Source: an uncultured Enterocloster sp.
GTDB lineage: Bacteria > Bacillota > Clostridia > Lachnospirales > Lachnospiraceae
DNA length: 11,397 nt
Assembly (NCBI GenBank): GCA_944382045.1
Contig: CALWMT010000051.1
Span: 1-11,397, forward strand
Reading direction: 5' to 3'
Shown here: in pieces, positions 1 through 6,387 of the stretch
Numbering within the stretch: position 1 is the stretch's first letter
How the letters are laid out: each line of letters begins with the position of its first letter
The notes under the pieces: model-generated
Database searches by the model: none
Told to the model about the DNA's origin: nothing
The model's input: only the letters and a program-made list of their open reading frames with translations
Translations under genes and position numbers: made by a program

Positions 1-18
1 CAGATATTGCTCCATCTA

Positions 19-35
19 TTTTTTTTTTTTTTTTT
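19..35. repeat. 17-nt T homopolymer (A tract on minus strand)
   Basis: There are seventeen consecutive T residues on the plus strand. On the minus strand this is an A17 tract in the predicted 5' leader of whatever gene is driven leftward by the promoter at 68-96. Runs of this length are prone to replication and transcription slippage. Alternatively it is the T tail of a plus-strand terminator whose hairpin lies partly outside the window; only a weak 4-bp stem (AGAT/ATCT) is visible before it. Confidence 0.8.
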
Positions 36-67
36 ATATTCTGTCTGTCCCCTTCTTGGATGGCTCT

Positions 68-96
68 AGTATAGCGATTTCTGCATCTAATTTCAA
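68..96 (-). promoter_or_regulatory. Candidate sigma-A promoter reading out of the window to the left
   Basis: On the minus strand TTGAAA (91-96) and TATACT (68-73) are separated by exactly 17 bp, close to the housekeeping consensus TTGACA-17-TATAAT. The predicted start site is near position 61, so the transcript would begin with a leader containing the A17 tract and leave the window at position 1. No coding start is visible before the edge, so the target gene is unknown. Promoter-like matches are common in AT-rich DNA, but both boxes and the spacing are good here. Confidence 0.55.
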
Positions 97-258
97 TATA
101 AACAAAAATTGTGATTGTACTTTCATTTATTTTGTATAATATATATAATATTTCCTTGTTTTATGGGGTTTTCTTTCTGATTTAGACAAATATCGCTGGG
201 ATTGTGAATGAACATCCAGCCGAACCAAAGCGGCCACATTTTTTTGTCCATGATGAAA

Positions 259-288
259 GGACATCCGGCCCTCTGCGCCCGGATGTCC
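259..288 (-). terminator. Probable terminator after hisJ
   Basis: A perfect 10-bp stem (GGACATCCGG with CCGGATGTCC) and a 10-nt loop lie 15 nt after the hisJ stop codon. On the minus strand the hairpin is followed only by TTTCATC, so the U tract is short. Its position at the end of the gene run and its strong GC-rich stem still favour termination or 3'-end protection of the mRNA. Confidence 0.6.
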
Positions 289-303
289 CTCCGCTCTGAA
301 CGA

Positions 304-1101
304 TTACAGCTTTACAAAATACGGCTTTCTCTCCTTATACCTGGCCGCATAGGAGAAGCCAGCCTCCCGCAGAAGCTCCTCCGCCCGGTCAAAGCCCTTG
401 GCCACGTCCTCCGCCCGGTGGGCGTCCGAGCCCGTGGTGACAATCTCCCCGCCAAGCCTGCGGTAGGCCTTCAAAATCGCCAGGGACGGCAGGGGCTCCG
501 CCAAACTGCCCGCCGTGGTGTTAATCTCAATCCCCTTGCCCCGGCGGACCACCTGCTTAAGAATTTCCTCCACAAGCTCCATATGGTCCTCCATGCGCAG
601 GGACACGCCCTGGAAGGCGGGATAGCGCCGAATTAAATCCAGATGGCTCAGGCAGTCGTAATCCCCCGCCCTGGCAATTTCCAGAAGCTCCCTGGCGTAG
701 GTCTCCCCCAGCGCTTCGCAGTCCTCCTCCCTGTAATCAAAAAGGCTCAGGTCCCTATGGGCCACCCGGTGAAGGGAGGCCAGGACAAAGTCATAGGGAT
801 TGCTGGCGAGAATCTGGGACGCCGCCTCAGGCTGCTTGTGGCACTGGCCCAGCTCAATGCCGAACACCACGCGGATGCGGCCCTCCCACCGGCTCCGGCA
901 GGCCAGAAGCTTCTCCCGGCTGATTTCCAGGTATTCCCTGCGGATGGAGCCCCTGGCCGTAACCCCCTCAATCAGCTCATAGTGGTCCGTGAAGGCCACT
1001 TCCTCCAATCCCAGCCGATACGCCTGGCTGCAGACCACGTCCAGCGCCGCCGTGCTGTCCGGCGACAATTCACAATGTATGTGGTAATCCTGTTTCAGCA
1101 T
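304..1101 (-). CDS. hisJ: Histidinol-phosphatase, PHP family (HisJ/HisK type)
   Basis: This 265-residue cytoplasmic enzyme should remove phosphate from L-histidinol phosphate, the penultimate part of histidine synthesis. It is a metal-dependent PHP-fold protein and matches the usual length of B. subtilis HisJ (about 268). PHP metal ligands are visible: DYHIHC (H7, H9), FTDHYE (D39, H40), GIELG (E83), ASLHRV (H111), LSHLDLIRRYP (H153) and GSDAHR (D226, H228). The frame stays open upstream to 1344, but the ATG at 1101 is chosen because GGGAGG sits 8 nt before it and family homology begins there. It follows guaD by 91 nt on the same strand, and that gap holds a hairpin that buries this Shine-Dalgarno sequence. 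No other his gene is nearby, as is common for PHP-type HisJ. A related PHP phosphoesterase with another substrate cannot be fully excluded. Confidence 0.9.
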   Translation of the reverse strand: MLKQDYHIHCELSPDSTAALDVVCSQAYRLGLEEVAFTDHYELIEGVTARGSIRREYLEISREKLLACRSRWEGRIRVVFGIELGQCHKQPEAASQILASNPYDFVLASLHRVAHRDLSLFDYREEDCEALGETYARELLEIARAGDYDCLSHLDLIRRYPAFQGVSLRMEDHMELVEEILKQVVRRGKGIEINTTAGSLAEPLPSLAILKAYRRLGGEIVTTGSDAHRAEDVAKGFDRAEELLREAGFSYAARYKERKPYFVKL

Positions 1102-1106
1102 AAAAT

Positions 1107-1150
1107 AACCCTCCCGTGATGCTTCTACCCTATCACATCCCGGGAGGGTT
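1107..1150 (-). promoter_or_regulatory. Hairpin sequestering the hisJ ribosome binding site
   Basis: On the minus strand AACCCTCCCG (1141-1150) pairs perfectly over 10 bp with CGGGAGGGTT (1107-1116). The second arm contains the hisJ Shine-Dalgarno sequence GGGAGG (1110-1115), so folding would hide it. The 24-nt loop can add a 4-bp GATG/CATC inner stem. The hairpin is followed by TTATTTTATG, so it could also work as an intrinsic terminator after guaD that hisJ transcription must pass. The pairing is seen directly; the regulatory role is inferred. Confidence 0.6.
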
Positions 1151-1192
1151 TTCCTTTTCCTTATGTTGTTATTTTTTTGCGTCCTGTTGCCT

Positions 1193-2533
1193 CTACCGGA
1201 CGAAAATCTCCCGCCCCTCCACATACTTGGCCCGCAGGCTTTGGCCTTCCGCCAGGTACACCACCCGCTCCAGCCGCTCCCTGAGGGAGAGTCCTCCGGG
1301 CCGCGAAAGGCTCCTGTCGTCCACCACAAGGGCGTCAAAATCATAGCCTGCCTCCAAGCTTCCCGCCTTTCCGAAGAAGGCTCCGCCCCCCTTGGTGCCC
1401 AGGAAAAATGCCTCCTCCAGGGTCAGGGGCCTTCCCGCCCCCTCCGCCAGCTTCCACCGAAGCTTGGACACCTGGATGGCGTCCGCCATGGCCCGGAAAA
1501 TGGATTCCCCGCAGCCTGCGGCCACATCCGTGCCCAGCCCCACAGAGATTCCCTCCTCCAGGTACTCCCGCACCGGGGCGATGCCCGAGCACAGATTGGT
1601 GTTGGACTGAGGGCAGTGGGCCACAAACACGCCCCGCTCCTTTATGAGCTTTGTCTCCTCCCCGGAAGGCCAGACGCAGTGGGCCATGACGGTGGGGCTG
1701 CCTTTTCCTGCCGAACCGCCGGGAGCGCAGGAGCCGCCCTTTCCTGCCGGACTGCCGGAAGCACAGGAGCCGCCGAACATCCCGAAGCCGTCGTAGGCCT
1801 CCCCGTAGCACCCGGCCCAGGGGCAGAGCTCCCTGACCCAGGCCGCCTCGTCCTGGTTTTCCGACAGGTGGGACTGAACCGCAAGACCCGTCTCCCTCCG
1901 GATGTCCCCCAGCCCCCGCATCACCGCGTCCGAGCAGGCCGGGATGAAGCGGGGCGTGAGAATGGGCTCTGTATGGTCATATTTTCCCTCTATGTCCGAA
2001 AGCCAGCGCCTGGTCTCGTCTATGGATTCCTCCGTCCCCTCCCGCAGGTTCTCCGGGCAGTTCCGGTCCATATTTACCTTGCCCACCATGGTCCTGAGGC
2101 CGGTGGCTTCCATGAGATCCATAAGGAGCTCCGTGGCCTCCCGATGCCTGGTGGCGAAAATACAGGCCCTTGCAGTGGCGCTGAATTTCATATTCTCCGC
2201 AAAAATCCCGTAGGCCTTCCCGGCATAGTCCAGATCCTGATACCGGGCCTCCTCGGGGAACGCCCGCTCATTTAACCACTCCAAAAGCTCCAGATCCATC
2301 CCCGTCCCCCGGAAGGCATACTGGGGCGCGTGGATGTGCAGGTCCACCAGGCCTGGAAGGATCAGGCAGTCCCCCCAGTCAAGGAGGGGCCACTGCCTGA
2401 AACGCTCCTGGAGCTCTGCAAACATCCCGGCGGATCTGCCGTCCTCACAGACCACATAGCCGTGGGGGATCCAGGATAGGCTGTCCTTTGTCCGGCTTGT
2501 GCAGAGGTTTCCTCTCAGTACAAAATTTTTCAT
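1193..2533 (-). CDS. guaD: Guanine deaminase (amidohydrolase family)
   Basis: This 446-residue zinc amidohydrolase probably hydrolyses guanine to xanthine and ammonia in purine salvage or catabolism. In order it shows LPGLVDLHIHAPQYAFRG (zinc ligands H66 and H68), the long helix with LNERAFPEE, QSHLSEN (H222, catalytic E225), MAHCVW (H285), AHCPQSNTNLCSG typical of guanine deaminases, and GLGTDVAAG (D336). The ATG at 2533 is chosen over an in-frame start at 2587 because GGGAGG precedes it closely and the upstream option would begin inside the preceding gene's end. An odd Gly/Ser/Ala-rich 24-residue insert (255-278), made of two 12-residue tandem copies, lies before the MAHCVW strand. It sits between the prsA-like gene and hisJ. 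Another chlorohydrolase/deaminase of the same superfamily is possible, but the motif set fits GuaD best. Confidence 0.88.
   Translation of the reverse strand: MKNFVLRGNLCTSRTKDSLSWIPHGYVVCEDGRSAGMFAELQERFRQWPLLDWGDCLILPGLVDLHIHAPQYAFRGTGMDLELLEWLNERAFPEEARYQDLDYAGKAYGIFAENMKFSATARACIFATRHREATELLMDLMEATGLRTMVGKVNMDRNCPENLREGTEESIDETRRWLSDIEGKYDHTEPILTPRFIPACSDAVMRGLGDIRRETGLAVQSHLSENQDEAAWVRELCPWAGCYGEAYDGFGMFGGSCASGSPAGKGGSCAPGGSAGKGSPTVMAHCVWPSGEETKLIKERGVFVAHCPQSNTNLCSGIAPVREYLEEGISVGLGTDVAAGCGESIFRAMADAIQVSKLRWKLAEGAGRPLTLEEAFFLGTKGGGAFFGKAGSLEAGYDFDALVVDDRSLSRPGGLSLRERLERVVYLAEGQSLRAKYVEGREIFVR
1705..1776 (-). repeat. In-frame 36-bp tandem duplication inside guaD
   Basis: Two adjacent 36-bp units (1705-1740 and 1741-1776) match at 30 of 36 positions. 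They encode GSCASGSPAGKG and GSCAPGGSAGKG, residues 255-266 and 267-278 of the guanine deaminase. The unit length is a multiple of three, so the frame is kept. The divergence between copies suggests a duplication that is not brand new. Confidence 0.85.
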
Positions 2534-2549
2534 AGGCTCCTCCCTCACA

Positions 2550-2571
2550 GCCAGCCGCCGCAGCGGCTGGC
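2550..2571 (-). promoter_or_regulatory. Stem-loop between the lipoprotein gene and guaD
   Basis: GCCAGCCGC and GCGGCTGGC form a perfect 9-bp, nearly all G-C stem around a 4-nt loop (TGCG in the mRNA sense). It begins 12 nt after the stop of the upstream gene and ends a few nucleotides before the guaD Shine-Dalgarno sequence GGGAGGAG. There is no U tract, so an ordinary intrinsic terminator is unlikely; an mRNA processing or stability element is more plausible. Confidence 0.6.
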
Positions 2572-2583
2572 CGGCGCGCATCC

Positions 2584-3549
2584 TCATTCTGCAAAATAGC
2601 TCTGATAAAGCGAAAAGAAATTATCCGTGGTGCATCCCTCCCCCCGGGAGAAATCCACTGCGTCCCACACATCAGGGGCAAGCACCACCGTATGCTCCGC
2701 CGCATAGGGCTCATAGATCGCGCGGAAGGCCTGGCTTCTCTTCTCCCGGGCCAGCTCCTCCTTCCTCGCCGCTGTGGCCTCCTGATCATAGGCATTGGTA
2801 CACTTCAAAATATAGAAGGCCCCATCCTGCTCCACAATGCCGCTCACCTCGTCCTGCTCCAGGGAGAATGCCGCCTGGCCCAGAGCGTCCATATCCTCAG
2901 ACCACTCCATGGAACGGGAAATCTGGCTGTCCACAGAGTATCTGGCACCCAGAGACGCAAAATCCGCGCCCTCCGCCCGGACCTCCGCCAGAACCTCCTC
3001 CGCCTCCTCCCGGGTCTCCAGCTGAATCTGCAGCACATCAATCACCTTGGCCTCCGCGTCGCTGACCTCCAGGTCCTGATCCTTTGTCATCTCCTCTGCC
3101 AGCTTGTCCGCCCGGTAATACATCAGATACAGCTCCTCCACCTCCTCCTGGGAGACCTCCATATAGTCCAAATCTCCCTGGCTGAGCCCGGAATAGTACT
3201 CCTGGGACAGGGCATTTACTGCATCCTCCTCCTGGCCCGTCAGCTCCACCTCCTGCTCCTCGGCCATCTGGTCCACAGTGGCAAGCTCCACAAGGAAACG
3301 GCTTATCTGCTCCTTCAGAACCTCCTCAAAGGTATTCCCCTCCGCGTCCGCCTGAACCTGCCAGAGCTGGCTGGTATATACATTCTGATATCGGTTGCGC
3401 TCCGTAGCCGCAATCACCATGATCTGGCCCTGGGTATACTCTGCCTGAATGACCTGTTCTCCCTCCATGGACGCTAGTCTGGGGCCGCACCCCGCCAGAA
3501 GAAAAAAAGCCAGGCCGGCAGCGCACACCGCGTTTCGTCCTGTACTCAA
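2584..3549 (-). CDS. Parvulin/PrsA-like peptidyl-prolyl isomerase lipoprotein
   Basis: This 321-residue protein is a predicted membrane-anchored extracytoplasmic foldase or chaperone of the SurA/PrsA type. The start is TTG at 3549: AAGGAG lies 8 nt upstream, and the resulting N-terminus (arginine, then a hydrophobic stretch ending in LLAGC) is a classic lipoprotein signal with C21 as the lipidated cysteine. No usable ATG gives this signal. Residues about 75-160 form an acidic SurA-N-like helical region, and about 165-255 a parvulin-like domain (REEAEEVLAEV, GADFASLGARYS, DGAFYILK). The histidine that opens the usual HILV strand and the second core histidine are not evident, so isomerase activity is doubtful. 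The C-terminal tail, about 260-321, has no family assignment. It follows maf by 37 nt and precedes guaD by 50 nt. Confidence 0.8.
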   Translation of the reverse strand: MSTGRNAVCAAGLAFFLLAGCGPRLASMEGEQVIQAEYTQGQIMVIAATERNRYQNVYTSQLWQVQADAEGNTFEEVLKEQISRFLVELATVDQMAEEQEVELTGQEEDAVNALSQEYYSGLSQGDLDYMEVSQEEVEELYLMYYRADKLAEEMTKDQDLEVSDAEAKVIDVLQIQLETREEAEEVLAEVRAEGADFASLGARYSVDSQISRSMEWSEDMDALGQAAFSLEQDEVSGIVEQDGAFYILKCTNAYDQEATAARKEELAREKRSQAFRAIYEPYAAEHTVVLAPDVWDAVDFSRGEGCTTDNFFSLYQSYFAE

Positions 3550-3566
3550 ATCACAAACTCCTTCCC

Positions 3567-3592
3567 GGATGACAGCCCATCTGCTGTCATCC
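3567..3592 (-). promoter_or_regulatory. Stem-loop over the maf stop codon, before the lipoprotein gene
   Basis: A perfect 10-bp stem, GGATGACAGC with GCTGTCATCC, encloses a 6-nt loop. The maf TGA (3587-3589) lies inside the first arm, and the second arm ends 3 nt before the AAGGAG of the TTG-started lipoprotein gene. Ribosomes finishing maf would unfold it, so it could couple the two genes or protect an mRNA end. There is no U tract. Confidence 0.6.
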
Positions 3593-4186
3593 CAGAAACT
3601 CCTTGACCGCATGGCAGAGACGCCCCAAGGGCAGTCCCACCACGTTTCCATAATCTCCGTCAATTCCCCGGATATAGGCGGCAAACCTTCCCTGTATGCC
3701 ATATCCTCCGGCCTTATCCAGGGGCTCTCCGCTCTCTGCGTACGCCCGGATCTCGTCCTCATCCATGGGATAAACATGGACATCCGTCTTTTCCGCAAAG
3801 GCATACTCCCTGGTCCGGCCTCCCTCCAGGCAGAGAATCAGGGCAACCCCTGTGTATACCTGATGGCTTCCTCCAGAAATTCTCCGTATCATCCCAGCTG
3901 CCCGCTCCGGCGTACCGGGCTTTCCCAGGATCTCCCCGTCCACAGACACCACTGTGTCCGCGCCGATCACCAGCGTTCCCGCCCGGCAGCCTCCGGCCAC
4001 ATCCAGCGCCTTGCGCCTGGCAAGCTCCATAACCATGCGGTCCGGCTGCGTCTCCCTCGTGTCCTCCGATGCCCCGCTGGGGACAATCTGCGGGAAGATC
4101 CCTATCTGGGCCAGAAGCTCCTTCCTCCTGGGCGAGCCTGATGCCAGGACCACGGGATGGTCCTTCAAATACTCTAACACATTCAT
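3587..4186 (-). CDS. maf: Maf-family nucleoside triphosphate pyrophosphatase
   Basis: This 199-residue cytoplasmic enzyme hydrolyses non-canonical or excess nucleoside triphosphates to monophosphates. Maf proteins of the YhdE group act on dTTP, UTP and modified pyrimidines; the exact substrate cannot be read here. Family motifs are in order: VLASGSPRRKELL near the N-terminus (the nucleotide-binding loop), IGADTVVSVDGEILGKP, the SGGSHQVYTGV segment, and YAESGEPLDKAGGYGIQG followed by GIDGDYGNVVGLPLGRL. The length is normal. ATG at 4186 fits the family start; GGGAGGAG lies upstream at a somewhat long distance (about 11-13 nt). An in-frame start at 4243 would overlap the previous gene and add non-homologous residues. 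It sits 40 nt after the DUF212 gene. Maf is also linked to septum inhibition in Bacillus. Confidence 0.92.
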   Translation of the reverse strand: MNVLEYLKDHPVVLASGSPRRKELLAQIGIFPQIVPSGASEDTRETQPDRMVMELARRKALDVAGGCRAGTLVIGADTVVSVDGEILGKPGTPERAAGMIRRISGGSHQVYTGVALILCLEGGRTREYAFAEKTDVHVYPMDEDEIRAYAESGEPLDKAGGYGIQGRFAAYIRGIDGDYGNVVGLPLGRLCHAVKEFLG

Positions 4187-4226
4187 CGCTTTCTTCTCTC
4201 CTCCCGCCTGTACCCAAGCCGCAGCA

Positions 4227-4685
4227 TCAGTACTGGGCGTCAATCACCAGCGCAAGTCCGATTCCCAGAATCGCGCCCGCCAGCACCTGCAGGGGCGTAT
4301 GCCCCACGTACTCCTTGAGCTTCTCCTGGAGCACCTCTGCATTGAGCTTTAGGGGATTCTCCATGAGAATGGAGTTGAGAAGCTTGGCCTGCTTGCCGGT
4401 TTCCCGCCGCACACCGATGGCATCATACATCACCACCATGGACATGACAAAAGAAACCGCAAACTCAAAGGAGCCGGCTCCGTATTCCAAAAAAGCCGCC
4501 GTAGTCAATCCGCACACTGTGGCGGAGTGAGAGCTCGGCATGCCCCCGGAGCCCACCAGGCGCTCCGCGTTAAAATTTTTGTTTAAAGCAAAATCAATCA
4601 GCGTCTTTAAGAACTGGGCGACCACCCAGCCCACAACGGCGCTGACCAGAAGCTGGTTCCCCAGCAGATCATTCCATACGTTCAT
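4227..4685 (-). CDS. DUF212 (divergent PAP2-like) membrane protein, YuiD type
   Basis: This is a 152-residue membrane protein of the divergent PAP2/VanZ-like family. It has hydrophobic segments near residues 12-32, 53-68, 74-90 and 132-149. Hallmarks are GSGGMPSSHSA (47-55 region), DAIGVRRETGKQA (88-100) and EYVGHTPLQVLAGAILG (126-141). These correspond to the phosphatase signature of PAP2 enzymes, including the PSSH and GH histidines. By homology it may dephosphorylate a lipid phosphate, but no substrate is established for this family. ATG at 4685 is preceded by AAGGA at 7 nt. It is separated from glgA by 121 nt without a clear terminator or promoter, so it may be co-transcribed with glgA or have its own weak promoter. 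It leads the compact run to maf. Confidence 0.88.
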   Translation of the reverse strand: MNVWNDLLGNQLLVSAVVGWVVAQFLKTLIDFALNKNFNAERLVGSGGMPSSHSATVCGLTTAAFLEYGAGSFEFAVSFVMSMVVMYDAIGVRRETGKQAKLLNSILMENPLKLNAEVLQEKLKEYVGHTPLQVLAGAILGIGLALVIDAQY

Positions 4686-4806
4686 ATGTGTATCCTTCCA
4701 TGCCCCCTTATAAAATCATGGAGAAGCCCCGCTCCCGCGGCGCTCCTCCCGTTTTCTCTTCAGCCGCCCTGAAAGCACCACACCCTCCAGGGCCTGTCAC
4801 AGAATA

Positions 4807-6252
4807 TCAATATCCGATAAGCCAGTCATAGAGCTCCTGATACTTGGCAGCGGAGGCGCCCCAGGAGAAGTCCTTGGCCATGGCCCGGTCAATGATCTTG
4901 TTCCACTCCCTGCGCCTGCTGTAGTACACGTACTTGGCATAGCGCACGCTGCCCAGCATCTCATGGGCATTGTAATTGGCAAAGGAGAATCCTGTGCCAG
5001 TGCTCTCGTACTCGTTGTAGGGCTCCACGGTATCCTTCAGGCCGCCGGTCTCCCGCACGATGGGCACTGTGCCGTAGCGCAGAGCCATGAGCTGGCTCAA
5101 ACCGCAGGGCTCAAAGAGGGACGGCATAAGGAAGGCATCGCAGGCCGCGTAGATCTTGTGGGACATGGGCTCCGAGTAATAGATCTGAGCGGATACCCGG
5201 TCATGGTACTTCCAGTCATAGTGGCGGAACATGTTCTCGTAGCGCTCATCGCCCGTGCCGAGAACCACCAGCTGCATATCATCGCTGCACAGCTCATCCA
5301 TCACGCACTGGATCAGGTCAAAGCCCTTCTGATCTGTCAGACGCGACACAACGCCCACCATGAACTTCTTCTCATCCACCGGCAGCCCCAGCTCCTCCTG
5401 GAGGGCCTTCTTGTTCTTCGCCTTCTCCTTGCGGAAGTTCTTCGCGTTGTACCTCTGGGCGATAAAGGGATCTGTCTCCGGATTGAAGTCATCATAGTCA
5501 ATGCCGTTCACAATGCCCCGCAGGCTGTTGGCCCTGGCCCGCATCAGGCCGTCCAGGCCCTCACCGTAGAAGGGAAGCTTGATCTCCTCCGCATAGGTAT
5601 TGCTCACCGTGGTGATGGCATCGGCATACACAATGCCGCCCTTTAAGAGATTGCCGTCCTTGTAGGCCTCCAGCTTATCCGGCGTGAAGTAATAGCTGGG
5701 GAGCTCGGTAAACCGCTGAATGGTCTTCACATCCCACACGCCCTGGAACTTCAGGTTGTGGATGGTGATGACAGACTTCATATCGCGGAAGAAGTCGCCC
5801 TCATGGAACTTATCCTTTAAGAGCACGGGAATCAGTCCCGTCTGCCAGTCGTGGCAGTGCACCACCTCCGGCTGAAATCCGATCACAGGGAGGGCGGACA
5901 GAGCTGCCCGGCAGAAGAAGCAGAACTTCTCCAAATCCCAGTACCAATCGCCGTAGGGCTTGGCGCCGCAGAAATAGCTCTCATTATCAATAAAATAAAA
6001 GGTAATCCCCTCATGAACGTACTGAAGAATGCCCACATACCGGCTCTGCCCCAGATAGTCCATATAGAAATGGTTCACATACTGCATCTTATCCCGCCAC
6101 TCCTGCTTGATGCACAGGTACTTGGGGATCATAACCCGCACGTCATAGTACTCCTTGTTGAAGCACTTGGGCAGCGAGCCCACAACATCTGCCAACCCTC
6201 CTGTCTTAATGAACGGTACAGCCTCTGAAGCAACAAACAATATTCTCTTCAT
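4807..6252 (-). CDS. glgA: Glycogen synthase (ADP-glucose type)
   Basis: This 481-residue GT5 glycosyltransferase adds glucose from ADP-glucose to growing alpha-1,4-glucan in the cytoplasm. The N-terminal Rossmann domain carries the KTGGL signature (16-20) for ADP-glucose binding, HCHDWQTGLIP (H134) and TIHNLKFQG. The C-terminal domain carries GVVSRLTDQKG (R304, K309), PSLFEPCGLSQ (E381) and RETGGLKDTV (about 400-409). Its length is close to E. coli GlgA (477). ATG at 6252 has GGGAGG 5 nt upstream; an adjacent in-frame TTG at 6255 is too close to that site. It lies 135 nt after spo0A with its own candidate promoter. No glgB, glgC or glgD is in the window, so other glycogen genes must lie elsewhere. 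Stored glycogen is often tied to stationary phase and sporulation, which makes the position after spo0A suggestive only. Confidence 0.95.
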   Translation of the reverse strand: MKRILFVASEAVPFIKTGGLADVVGSLPKCFNKEYYDVRVMIPKYLCIKQEWRDKMQYVNHFYMDYLGQSRYVGILQYVHEGITFYFIDNESYFCGAKPYGDWYWDLEKFCFFCRAALSALPVIGFQPEVVHCHDWQTGLIPVLLKDKFHEGDFFRDMKSVITIHNLKFQGVWDVKTIQRFTELPSYYFTPDKLEAYKDGNLLKGGIVYADAITTVSNTYAEEIKLPFYGEGLDGLMRARANSLRGIVNGIDYDDFNPETDPFIAQRYNAKNFRKEKAKNKKALQEELGLPVDEKKFMVGVVSRLTDQKGFDLIQCVMDELCSDDMQLVVLGTGDERYENMFRHYDWKYHDRVSAQIYYSEPMSHKIYAACDAFLMPSLFEPCGLSQLMALRYGTVPIVRETGGLKDTVEPYNEYESTGTGFSFANYNAHEMLGSVRYAKYVYYSRRREWNKIIDRAMAKDFSWGASAAKYQELYDWLIGY

Positions 6253-6303
6253 CAAAACCTCCCTCTCCTGGAAAAACAGGCAGTTTTTTCGCCTTTATTC
6301 TAT

Positions 6304-6332
6304 AGTATAGCGTATTTTTCGGGATTTAGGAA
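6304..6332 (-). promoter_or_regulatory. Candidate promoter for glgA
   Basis: On the minus strand TATACT (6304-6309) has a good -10 match. A weak -35, TTCCTA (6327-6332, three of six consensus bases), lies 17 bp upstream. The predicted start near 6297 leaves a leader of about 45 nt before the glgA ATG. The surrounding bases are AT-rich compared with the genes. The weak -35 suggests either activator dependence or a different sigma factor. Confidence 0.45.
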
Positions 6333-6387
6333 GGTCTTTCTTTGATTTTTCCGAAACAGTTCCGCACAAGCCCTGGCAGAGACCGCC

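Larger units (their letters stand above)
1..258. other. AT-rich non-coding left edge
   Basis: No credible gene lies in this stretch. It is far richer in A and T than the rest of the window. It contains a 17-nt T homopolymer and a leftward sigma-A-like promoter, both listed separately, plus an alternating TA-rich block around 133-150. An open frame that begins at 208 on the plus strand only reads antisense through the terminator and histidinol-phosphatase gene and resembles nothing. The stretch is best read as the gap between the end of the hisJ run and the control region of an unseen gene to the left. Confidence 0.7.

Noticed and set aside
133..150. TA-rich block as a plus-strand promoter
   Set aside because: TATAAT occurs at 135-140, but the nearest -35-like boxes are at 14 or 20 bp spacing and no plus-strand gene follows.
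1102..1344. N-terminal extension of hisJ upstream to 1344
   Set aside because: It overlaps the guaD end, is Trp/Gly/Arg-rich shadow sequence, and the PHP domain starts cleanly at the ATG at 1101 with its own ribosome binding site.
1163..2275. Long plus-strand open frame of 370 codons
   Set aside because: It lies opposite the guanine deaminase gene, is rich in Pro, Arg, Leu and Gly as expected for an antisense frame of GC-rich DNA, lacks a clear ribosome binding site, and shows no recognisable domain.
2692..3477. Plus-strand open frame of 261 codons opposite the lipoprotein gene
   Set aside because: It is a His/Leu-rich antisense shadow of an acidic helical protein; no motif or ribosome binding site was seen.
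3550..3804. N-terminal extension of the lipoprotein gene upstream to 3804
   Set aside because: This part overlaps maf in another frame, has no homology, and would place the lipoprotein signal in the interior of the protein.
4766..4793. Possible terminator after glgA (6-bp GCCCTG/CAGGGC stem)
   Set aside because: The stem is short, the loop is 16 nt, and no U tract follows, so it is not better than chance at this base composition.
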